Assembly: GCF_002775205.1 (NCBI RefSeq)
Contig: NC_036459.1
Coordinates: 1,707,088-1,771,087 of the forward strand
Length of the DNA stretch: 64,000 bases
Source of the DNA: Xiphophorus maculatus
Taxonomy: Eukaryota > Chordata > Actinopteri > Cyprinodontiformes > Poeciliidae
Direction: 5' to 3'
This document shows, piece by piece, positions 36,351-64,000 of the stretch (its first letter is position 1; every line of letters starts with the position of its first letter). The notes under the pieces are model-generated. The model searched no databases. It saw nothing but the letters and a program-made list of their open reading frames with translations, and was not told the origin of the DNA. Position numbers and translations under genes: made by a program.

Positions 36351-36400
36351 CGCGCCCCCTGCTGGACGCCAGAGAACAGCCAGTCCGGCAGGGGGCGCTG
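36351..36400. promoter_or_regulatory. Divergent pair of CTCF-like motifs
   Basis: A reverse-oriented site (CGCGCCCCCTGCTGGAC, 36351-36367) and a forward site (CCGGCAGGGGGCGCTG, 36385-36400) lie 17 bp apart, pointing away from each other, in the spacer between GPR19 and TBK1. Confidence 0.55.
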
Positions 36401-37217
36401 TTGGCCCGGCCTGCCTTCAGCCATCCAGAACCAAGTGTTACAGGAGGCTGGTTCGGATCGGTCAGAGGACTCGGAACCACATACAAAGTTTTGTTAGAGG
36501 TTTCTAAAAGAGTCAGAACCAGGTCAGAATTGGATCAGAACCTGGTCAAAATCTGGCCTGGAACAAAAGTTCTGGAAAAACAGAACCTGGAAATCAGATA
36601 TTCTGCCTGATTTGAAGTGTGGGGGAAGCAGGGGGGCTGGTTGACCTTTCATGACCTCTAGAAGCATTTCTTAGTGTCTTTAAAATGATGTGAGCAGCAC
36701 AAAGGAAACTTCTTGCTGCACAAACGTAGCACAAATGTTTGATACTAATTTTGTCTGATTTGAAGAAGGTGAGGAGCCAACGTCACTCAGGTTCTGGCTC
36801 TGCTTTCACTTTATTTCTGTATTAAGCGGAACCAGGAAAGTAACGAGGATTACTGAAAAGAAAAGAAGCAAAGAAAGCTGATTGGACATTGAACTGGGTT
36901 TATTCTAATGTCTTTGTGAACAATTAAAGCTTTCACCAAAATGATCCAAATTACTTCCCAAACATCCTGGGGAACTTTATCTGATCCAGAACGTTCTTGG
37001 CGATTTATTCAGCTGAATTATGTGGGTCGATGAGTGCTTTGGTCTTTAACAGAACCGTCATGTAAACTGGGTTTACTGTTTAGCACCTGTGAGTCTGGGA
37101 AACAGTCGGGGTTAGTTCCGGAAAAATGAAATAAAGCCGAGCAGATCTGATCCAGGGCCTGATGTGTAAAAGTTTGTTGCTGCAGAGCTGATCTACCGAC
37201 CAGGGCTGCGCAGTTTG

Positions 37218-37910
37218 TTGGTCAAAAACTAACAGCAACAATTTGGGTTATTTAACCTGTCAGAGCAAAATAATAATAATAAAAAATCATAATAATTATA
37301 TATTTATGAAGATCAGTTGCAAAGCTAAATATTTAATCTGAGACAAATTTTGCTCCTAGCTAATTATTTAGCCAATATGCTAATTCACCGGCAGATAAAT
37401 GGAAGCAGACTGCCAAAATAAACTATAACTGCACTCTTCTAATCGATTTATGTTACCTCTTTATGATCGTTTCTTCTCCAGAACATGTCGAACAAAGGTT
37501 GAGTGGTTTTAAAGGCAACACGGCAACAGCAACGCATCGGCATTTCTATCTAACCAGCAGTTTATATTGAATGTCCAACTTTTATTTTGATAGTCCACTT
37601 CCGCCTATTGGCAAGGAAATTAGCATATTAGCTAAATATTTAGTTCTGAACTAGCGAAGTTTGTAGATTACATATTGAGCTAGCGCTAAGCTAAATAAAC
37701 AAGATATTTACCCAGCTGTCAGCTAACGATGCTAAATACTCAGAGATAAATATTATAAATAGTAGTTATCTAAATATTTAGCTCCAATTTCTATAGTTAG
37801 CTTGAAACAGTGACATTTGTAAATTAATGAATAACGAAGAGAATGTTAATTTTTGTCTCGTCAGGCTAAATACCCAAATTATTGCTGCTTAATTTCACGT
37901 TTTTGCCTTC
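37218..37910. mobile_element. MITE, fullest copy of the TAAATATTTAG family
   Basis: The left end GTCAAAAACTAACAGCAACA then ATTTGGGTTATTTAACCTG matches the reverse complement of the right end (CAGGCTAAATACCCAAATTA, TTGCTGC). The interior has scattered TAAATATTTAG repeats and no reading frame. Confidence 0.65.
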
Positions 37911-38510
37911 ATGAATATACAGAAATATGCTGATCTTCAGAAAGGAGGGGGATATGAAAACATATCGATTTATGAGCTGGAGCTTTATTAAACCTGAACC
38001 AGACTGCTGCTGTTTCTGTGTCTGTATTTAACAGTTTGGGGTCTGCTGTCACTGTGATAATGAAACATTGTCAACATATTTAGAACATTAAAAATAAAAT
38101 AGAAATAATAAAAACTAGATGAGTAATATCCTCCAGTAATGCCAACTCTGAGCTGCAGGATCTCAGTAATAATCCCATCAGGTTATGGCAGCATAATGCT
38201 GTGATGCAGATTATATTGATGTGATGTGTCTGACAGCATTCAAAGGAAAACACCACGACTCAAACGTTGTTCCGTCTTATTTTTGAACAAGAATTCAGCT
38301 AAAGATCCGGCCCTCGGTGTGCAACGGGAGGTTCTGCTGGAAGTTCTGGCCCGGCTCTGTGTTTCGGAGAAATGGAGTCATTAACGTGATGGAAGGTTCT
38401 GGGTAAAACAGAGCGGTTCTGATGTATGGTTCCCCAGCAGGTCGGGTCCAGGGACCCGTCAGAGTCAGACAGTATTTACAGAGCGTATGTACACGGCGCC
38501 GCGGAACGGG
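37911..38510. other. TBK1 3' flank and probable 3' UTR
   Basis: Sequence past the TBK1 stop. A minus-strand AATAAA at about 37984-37989 is a possible distal polyadenylation signal. The real end is unknown. Confidence 0.35.
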
Positions 38511-43209
<4,699 letters not shown>

Positions 43210-43227
43210 TCTGACGGCGGGCGGATC
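43210..43227 (-). other. tbk1: TBK1 5' UTR portion of the start-codon exon
   Basis: An acceptor (TCTCTCCAG) precedes position 43227, so an upstream non-coding exon exists, probably 45837-45900. Confidence 0.6.
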
Positions 43228-43689
43228 CTGGAGAGACGGGAGGCGGATCAGGACAGGGCCGGTTCCGACCCAGATAGTCACACGCACAGAACCAGAAGAA
43301 CTGGACACATAAAACAAGACCGGACCGGGTCCACACCGCTGAATTTTACAAAACCTCATGTTGAAAAATCTCCGGAGGAACTCCTGAACAGGCTGATGAG
43401 TGTCTGAACTCACTAGAACTACCTTCTATGAAAAATGACTTTAGAAACAACTAAAACACAACGAGTCGATTAAACCATGTCTGTCGGTTACAGCAGCTTT
43501 TGATTAGGAATTTCTGAGAGTTGATTCTGGTCCTGCACTAAACTGGATCCTAAATGCTCAACAGCAACATAAAGATAAACTGCACTGTGGATCAAACCGT
43601 TATAATTACCGATTAACAACTTTTCACTTCTATGGCCAGACGAGTGGAAGAATCCTTTCCTTCCTGAATCCATAACCATCAAACTGGAT

Positions 43690-44718
43690 TCATACGTCAA
43701 ACACAGTATAAGAACATTACATGTTATAGATCACACACTAAAGAACAAATAGAAGCTATTATAATCAGTACGGATGCGGAAAAGGCATTCGATTCAGTTG
43801 ATTGGAATTTTCTCTGGGTTTTACATAAATTTGGACGACATGATGCAACAATAAAAACAATACAGCCGTTAAACAATAAACCCACAGCAAGAACTAAAGC
43901 TAATGGACATTTATCTGACAGATTCACTTTACAAAGAGAGTCAAGAAACCGTTACTTTACTTAGCACCGTTAGCCCAAATGCTAAGACAACACAAGGATA
44001 TGAAATAAATATTGAAGGGAAGAACAAATGTGCTTGTTATGCAGACGATATATTAATTTACAGCCATCCTACTCTCTTCCAATCTTGCTACAATTATTCA
44101 AACAATTTGGTCAATTATCAGGGTACAGAATGAATATTAACAGAACCCTTAGCTTGGAACACTGAGCAGCTCAAATATCTGGGCGTTAGCACACCAAAAC
44201 ACTTCAAAACTATTTGAATGCAATTATGTTCCCAAACAATGAACTGACTGAATAATCAAAGACCACTGGAAAGAGATTAATAGTGCCTTACAAGATATTT
44301 CCAAACAAGACATTCCTTTACAGATCAAGCTCATGTATTCTGGCATAAGCCTAAGAAACAAATATTTGATGACTATTTTATTAATAACAAGTAGAAACAA
44401 CATTACAAGAAAATGGTTATCACAGTACAAACTAATGGAAATAACATTTAACTCTCAGACAGAGGCAGAGTTGGGTGAAACTAAAAGATCTGATTTTATT
44501 TTCAGAAACCAAACACCTCATAATTACTTAACAATATGCTTCTACGTTTCTAACTATTTCAGTTTTTCTTCTTTACATTCTATTTTTACTCTCACTGTGA
44601 AAATCTTCCTCAGGGAAGTTGAGTTGTATCATGAGGTCAACTTGTCCTCTTTGTGAGGTTGAGCCCAAATGTTATGTAAAATGTGCTTCCTTGGGAATAA
44701 ATAAAGTTAAAAAACTGA
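43690..44718 (+). mobile_element. Decayed L1-type LINE fragment
   Basis: Reverse-transcriptase motifs are readable on the plus strand: DAEKAFDSVDWNFLWVLHKF (about 43770-43830) and YADDILIYSHPT (about 44038-44073). It ends in an AATAAAGTT-type tail near 44700. The piece is 5'-truncated, with several frame breaks. It lies in the TBK1 first intron in the opposite orientation to the gene. Confidence 0.85.
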
Positions 44719-45019
44719 TTCAAAAAGGAAAAAAGATAAATAATAAAATAAATAACTGCTTTTCTCCAGGCCCCTTTAAAGAGCCAGCGGTCTAGTCAAA
44801 TCACTGATGTTGCCACCTCCTGTTAGACCTCAGCACCAGTCTGACAGATCAACCTCTGAGATCAGGATGCATTCAGGGTGCTTCCTGGCGTCAAACAGGA
44901 AATGACCTCTGTCTACTTCCTGTGTAACCTTCCTGGTTTTCCTCCAGGACCCGCGTCGGAACGTTTGGCTCCGTCTTTTAACCTGAACCCGGAACCTCCA
45001 GAAGCCCAGGCTGATCAAT

Positions 45020-45065
45020 CAAATTCAGAAATACTTTATTGATCCCAAAGGAAATGAAATGTTTG
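45020..45065 (-). mobile_element. Non-LTR-type tail fragment
   Basis: ATACTTTATTGATCCCAAAG is the reverse complement of the TTTGGGATCAATAAAGTA tail found on many fish non-LTR elements. Only the tail is visible. Confidence 0.45.
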
Positions 45066-45479
45066 ATCTGTTTCCCTCACTGATTTAAATAAAGTTTAGA
45101 TTTTATGATCCTAAACTCTGATTTAGCTTTTTGCCTTATTATCCATCAGTGAAGACATTTTAGTTTATTAAGACACCGAAACATTCCACACTTATTGTTT
45201 TGTTGTTGTATGAAAACCAGAACCGACCTGTGACCTGCAGAAGAACCAAATCCAGAGCAGGTAGGTTCAGAACGGGCGAGGATGTTCCATCACAGGGTGA
45301 ACCGAACCGGACCGGACCGGACCGGGCTGCTCTGGGTCACAATAAGAACAACGCTCAGCTTTAAGTGTTACAACTGAAGCGAGCTCAATCAGCTCAACGT
45401 CAACCTGGAGCAGGTTACGTGATCTCCGCCTGTCGCCATGGTGACAAGGCAGGTTCAAAAGGTACCGGACAGCCCTTCG

Positions 45480-45547
45480 TGACGTCACGCCGCCTGGAAA
45501 GTCCCGTCCTGGGAGTTTAACGCAACGAGTAGTGACGTCATGGCGGC
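45480..45547. promoter_or_regulatory. CRE-kappaB-CRE-YY1 motif cluster near the TBK1 5' end
   Basis: Within 68 bp: TGACGTCA at 45480-45487, GGGACTTTCC on the minus strand at 45496-45505 (the classic kappaB site), TGACGTCA at 45533-45540, and CATGGCGGC (YY1-like) at 45539-45547. The block is CpG-containing and lies about 300 bp downstream of the probable TBK1 first exon. Confidence 0.55.
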
Positions 45548-45836
45548 TACGCGTATTATTGTGATCAATCACGGATGAATTAAAGAATTGATTTGAGTTT
45601 AATTCTGGCTGACTGAGCCGGGAGCGCGCATGCGCCGGCAGCGAGCTAGTCTATGGATGCGGGGACGCGCACCTCGGGCCCTCGCGCAGAACCGAGCCAA
45701 GCAGAGCTCAGAAAACGGGTCAGAGTACTGGAACTGTTAGCTAACATCTTCCCACACCAAACCATATTAGGGTCAGAACCAGAACCGCGGGTTTACCTGA
45801 AAATAAAGCGATATTTAGTTTTGTTTACTTCCTTAC

Positions 45837-45900
45837 CTCCTCTCTGCTGCTCTCGGCTCCTCTTCCGCTGCTCCTTTGTCAGCTGACCGCGACTGACCAA
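45837..45900 (-). other. tbk1: Probable non-coding first exon of TBK1
   Basis: The minus strand has a purine-rich exon-like block ending GAGAGGAG followed by GTAAGG, a strong donor at 45837, 2.6 kb upstream of the start-codon exon, in a CpG-containing region. The transcription start near 45900 is a guess. Confidence 0.45.
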
Positions 45901-46150
45901 TCAGCGAGCAGGCAGAGGCGGGGTGGGGCCAACAGGCTACCGTAATAAAGGAAAGAGGGTACCATCTGTAATCTGAGCCCTTCTCATTACCTCGTGGATG
46001 AATTCAGACCAAAATAAAGTTTAAAGAAAAAAAACGGGTCACAATTTATGAGTTTATACCTGGAGGATGTGAGTTCATAATTAAAACACAGGGAGGGCAT
46101 AAACTGCAGGAGCACAAAGGGACTAGTTACTACGGTAAAGAGAAAAACTT

Positions 46151-46170
46151 GAAACTAAAAGTGAAACTGA
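46151..46170 (+). promoter_or_regulatory. ISRE/IRF-like motif upstream of TBK1
   Basis: GAAACTAAAAGTGAAACTGA fits a (GAAANN)3 interferon-response element with one change in the middle hexamer. It lies about 250 bp upstream of the probable TBK1 transcription start. Confidence 0.4.
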
Positions 46171-48419
46171 TCAACCAACCTAATAAAAATAAAAACATGG
46201 AGGATCAACTAAGTAAAACAATTAAAAGTTAACCTGGAGGAGCTGCAGTTTCAAATAAAAACATATATTTATATAAACATTTGTAAAGTAGAAGAAATAA
46301 AACCACTTGCAGAAAGAAACGGAGAGCGATCACACATGAAGGAGAGAAAAACTAAACTAAAACTGATTTTGAAAAAGGTTAAATTAGCTGCTCTGAATGC
46401 TCACCAGCGACCCCTGCTGGTTAAAATAACGTGAATTGACAGAAACTCGGCTTCAGAAACGTCTGACAGCTTTATCTCCCACACTATGGGTTTCTGAGTC
46501 TTCTGAATATTAAAGTCCATCAATAAGAACAAAATATATTCAGATCTCTGCTTAGTTTAAACAATTTCTAACAAATCAACTGAAAATCAAAACTGAAACG
46601 AGGAAATACTACAAAACTAAAAACCTTCAAAACCCGGTTAAACCAGTTGAAATCACACAGATCCTGATTCATCCTCATTACTGTTCAGCTGTCTAAGTTA
46701 TATTTTCCTGACTTTTGCTCATTTTGGACCCTGAGCCTCAGAAACCTGGTGGAGGCTCTATTATGATATGGGGTTAGTCTTTGTAAAGATTGATACTTTT
46801 ATTATTACATTGTTTTATTGTTAAGTAGTGTTAATGCCAATACACACTGGTTGTTGCTCGTCAGTTTTTCAGTTGAATCGAACAGGATGAATATTTGGGA
46901 ATAATTTGTTCCGTTGTCTCTAATGTCAGAAAACATTTCTTCATTGATTAAAGTGTTAAACTCTAAATGTGAGGCCTTTTATTTCTTATTTGATTAAAGC
47001 CTAGGATGTGAAAACAGCTTCATGATTCGTCTCTGACTAACAGAATAAATGCGATGCTTACCTTCTGATTGGTCGATGGGGCAGTGCGACGCCTCCTTCC
47101 CCAAAAGCATCAAGGCATCACTTCCCTTTGAAATCAGAACCAACTGGGCCAAACCAGTTCTGTCCCTGTTGGTACTAGACCTCAGTTCTGAAAACAGAGA
47201 AAACTCAGAAATAACTAAACTTATTAAAGTTTATTTATTCAACTTACAGGTCCTCCAGTTTCTGGTTTGTTTAGCTGTAGTTTGTAGTTAGAAATGCTAT
47301 CTTTAATTTTATCAGCTCTTGCTTTATGTTTTTAATCATTTAAATAGTAATTAACTGTGATAAAATGCTATTAAATTATAAGGTTCATAAGGTCCTGGAT
47401 CATCTTCTAACAACAGTTTTTATTAAACTAGTTTTGATTTATGCCAAATTGTTCTCGATCCTCAGGACTGAATTTTGACAGATTACAGCTGCAGTAATAA
47501 AAACATTCAGCAATGAAGCTAAACATGCAGAGAAAACCTGCAGGCTGTTACCATGGTAACTAGAACAGGACCATTTCTCCTCTTCCTCCTGATGGCCGTC
47601 TGATTCCAGCACCATCAGATCCAGTTGAACAAACCTGCAAAGCTCATCCTGAACAGACGTTCAGGTGGAGAAATAATAACTCAGGTTTGTAGAATCAAAT
47701 ATTTTCACATTTCAAACATTCCTGCTCAGCTGAAATGGAAACTTTTGGTTTAAATGTTTGATTAATTCTACTGTGTTTGTGTGAAATCAGCACTTGAACT
47801 TTGCAGGAAAAGTTCACTCAGTTTATGTTTAACAGAAACAGATTCAGCATCTGATGAGTAACGAGCTGGAGCCGAACCCGTCCACCTTTCTACTTCCTGC
47901 GAGCCTCTACTGTCCACTTCCCCTCTGTCCCACAGCACCACCTGCAGGCCGGAAGAGGGTCTGCAGGATCAATGAGCAAATCATCATTTAGTCTTCATTT
48001 GTAATCTGTCCAGAAACTCAGCAAACAGAAAATCCTCCAAAACCCAACAGAGAGTAATTTGGTGGAAATCTGTGAAAAACACTTCATATAAAAACACAAA
48101 CACCAGCATTAAATCAACAGTTCTCATTTATTTCACTGTAACTGAATTATTTCCCTCGGATGGTTCATTAGTGGCTTTTAAAAATCAGATCACAGGTTTG
48201 ATTCCAGTTCAGCTTAAAGAGGTTTTTAAAGATTTTTGTTCACATCTGATGTCCCAGATCTTAAAAACCGTCGGAGCAGAGTGGACTCTTAGCATCGCCT
48301 CAGCTTCAGTCACTTGGTACCGAATAAAATTAGACAAGAAAACCGTCTAAAGTGCAGAAATGAGAACTTTTCCGCCAGAAGAGAGCACATGTAGAGGAGC
48401 AGGGTTGAAATACAGGCAA

Positions 48420-49010
48420 CATTGTCTGAGGACACATGGAGGAGGAACGGAGGCTCAGAGGGGCCAAAAACTGATTGTAGAGGAGGTACGGTGAAACAGG
48501 AGGGTCGAAAACTGAATGAAGAGAAAGTATGGAGACTCGGAATGGTCAAAAACCTACATTTGGAGGCTGTACGAAGGCTCAGAAGAACTACAAACGGAAC
48601 ATGAAGGATGTATGGAGGCTCAGAAAGGCCAAGATTTAAATGTTAAGTAGGTAAGGAGACCCAGGGTGGTCAAAAATTAAATGTGGAGGAAGTAGAAAGA
48701 CTTGGGATGGTCAGACACTATGTGGTCATGCAGTACCAGAACTCAGGTCACAGAGACTCAGGCTGGTAAAAAAACTGAACGTCTGAGCTATATGGGAGCT
48801 TCCAAGTGACAAAAACCTGGTGATGTGGCAATACGGAGACCAAGGACAGACAGAAACTGTGTGTGACATTCAGAGACCCTGCACTGCCAGAATCAGGCGA
48901 CCCAAAAGGACATATTTAAGGTATATGGAAGTCCTGCAGTGCCAAGACGTTTTGTGGAGGCCTTAGAGGTTCTGGACTGGCAGCAGACTGTGAATAAGTA
49001 TAAAGGCCGT
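48420..49010. repeat. Degenerate minisatellite, period roughly 50-60 bp
   Basis: The phrases GGAGGCTCAGA, GGTCAAAAA and TATGGAGAC recur about ten times with heavy divergence. Period and copy number are estimated by eye. Confidence 0.6.
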
Positions 49011-49289
49011 ATGGAGACAGCATAGAAAAACACGTTGGTCAGATTTTGGTCTTAATGTTTAAAAACTCGTTAAGGTCTCCATGTAATCAACCAATCAGAG
49101 CGCTCTGTGAGGGGGCGGGGCTCCAACCCGTCCAGCTGCCCTTGGTTCTTTGTGCTTTCTCAGGTCTGAGCCAGACCTCTTCGGTTCTGGTCAGACCTGC
49201 TAGAGATTGTCTGGACTGGTGCTGGTGCAGTTCTGACTGGGACTGGGCTCAGGGGGTCAGAAAATGACCTCCGACCCCTGCGTCCTGAT

Positions 49290-50001
49290 GCTGAGGACAG
49301 TAAAAACGAGGACAGGTTGTGAGATTGTCAGCGATTCTGTAGAAAAATAGAAGGAGGGAATAAAAAAGAGGAATGAAGAGCTGCAGGCGAGACATTTACA
49401 TCGATTCTCTATATAGCTTATAAATACGTATCTACACAGTATGTGGTACAAAAATACTAGAGCTTTCAGTGGGGATTTCAAAATAAAAGCACATGTAGCT
49501 GTGGCACTGCTCAGGCACAGGTTGTGATGATGATGAGGAGCAGATCTTCCTCGTGGTGTGAAAACAGGCGGGGGCGGGGCCAGCATGTGGTGGTATGGAG
49601 GCCCGACAGGGACAAAATTATGATGCCCCGCCCCAGAACCCCAGAGTGGGAGGGGCCTGTGGCTGCTGCTTGTATTTGGCATCAGGAGTCCGACTGGCCA
49701 GCGCCGCCGCGGTCCCATTGGGCGGCGCCGCGGTCCCGTTTGACTTTAAGGCAACTTTTCTCTGTGGCGAGTTTAATAAAAGTTTCTATTAAAAATGTAC
49801 AAATTACAAACTCTATGGCATCATCATCATCATCATCAGTATAGAAAATATATAAATATGATTTCTCTGTTCTGTACAAATGTTTTGCAGGTCGCCGTCC
49901 TCCGCTTCCCTTTTAGCGCCGCCGCCGCAGTCTCTTCCCGTTTTCTCTTTTCGCCTCAGATATCAACAATTGTTATATACAGGGAGGGGGCGGGGCTTGG
50001 C
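49290..50001 (-). other. lrp6: Probable LRP6 3' UTR
   Basis: Sequence after the LRP6 stop codon, with (ATC)n near 49810-49840. A minus-strand ATTAAA lies near 49772. The true transcript end is unknown. Confidence 0.4.
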
Positions 50002-63944
<13,943 letters not shown>

Positions 63945-64000
63945 CTGGTGACACACAGGAAGTGTTAGCAGGGAGACAGGAAGTGGAAACAGAACCAGAA
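63945..64000 (-). other. LRP6 intron 1, window edge
   Basis: Intron sequence upstream of LRP6 exon 63944-63548. The signal-peptide exon must lie beyond 64000. Confidence 0.6.

Larger units (their letters stand above)
35271..37217. other. GPR19-TBK1 spacer with CTCF-like sites
   Basis: No gene with a recognisable product. A minus-strand frame at 35693-35878 looks protein-like but has no family I can name. Three strong CTCF-like motifs lie at 35483, 36351 and 36385. Confidence 0.4.
45910..49250. other. TBK1-LRP6 spacer
   Basis: No recognisable gene. Mostly AT-rich sequence, an ISRE-like motif at 46151, a GTTACCATGGTAAC palindrome at 47547-47560, and a degenerate long-period repeat at 48420-49010. 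MANSC1, the human neighbour of LRP6, was not seen. Confidence 0.4.

Noticed and set aside
32970-38500. CDKN1B, expected near GPR19 from human synteny
   Set aside because: No reading frame with the CDK-inhibitor domain was found on either strand.

Overview
This window is vertebrate nuclear DNA, most probably a compact ray-finned fish genome. The evidence is intron-rich genes with GT-AG junctions, exons of 36-400 bp in short introns, long CA microsatellites, many minisatellites, a tRNA-derived SINE, a hAT-type DNA transposon, MITEs and a decayed L1-type LINE. The heptamer CAGAACC/GGTTCTG is scattered through introns and spacers, which I associate weakly with percomorph fish (possibly killifish or livebearer relatives). 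Nothing is prokaryotic: no operons, ribosome-binding sites or CRISPR.

Six protein-coding genes are supported by conserved protein sequence and by splice junctions that keep the reading frame. From left to right they are: EPS8 on the minus strand (1288-10186, last exons beyond the left edge, probable 5' exon near 17 kb); DUSP16/MKP-7 on the minus strand (20232-24606, probable non-coding first exon near 26.3-26.5 kb); CREBL2 on the plus strand (28761-30056); GPR19 on the minus strand (31565-32833, one coding exon); TBK1 on the minus strand (20 coding exons, 38511-43209, probable non-coding exon near 45.85 kb); and LRP6 on the minus strand (22 exons, 50002-63944, signal-peptide exon beyond the right edge). 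CREBL2 and GPR19 are convergent. DUSP16 and CREBL2 are divergent across an AT-rich gap. EPS8-DUSP16-CREBL2-GPR19-LRP6 matches human 12p13-p12. TBK1, at 12q14 in human, sits here between GPR19 and LRP6.

The genes are not one pathway. They cover actin signalling (EPS8), JNK/p38 dephosphorylation (DUSP16), a bZIP transcription factor (CREBL2), an orphan GPCR (GPR19), innate immune kinase signalling (TBK1) and Wnt co-reception (LRP6). The spacers hold MITEs, a foldback element, palindromes, CTCF-like and RFX X-box-like motifs, and immune-type promoter motifs (kappaB, CRE, ISRE-like) around the TBK1 5' region.

The most unusual structure is a set of short minisatellites built from exon-intron junctions. 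A 20-bp repeat beside TBK1 exon 9 and a 21-bp repeat beside DUSP16 coding exon 1 each copy the last 8-12 exon bases plus the splice donor, giving ladders of potential donors inside the intron. EPS8 has a 40-bp repeat abutting a splice acceptor in a similar way. All exon limits were read by eye from splice consensus and frame, so an error of a few bases is possible at weak sites.
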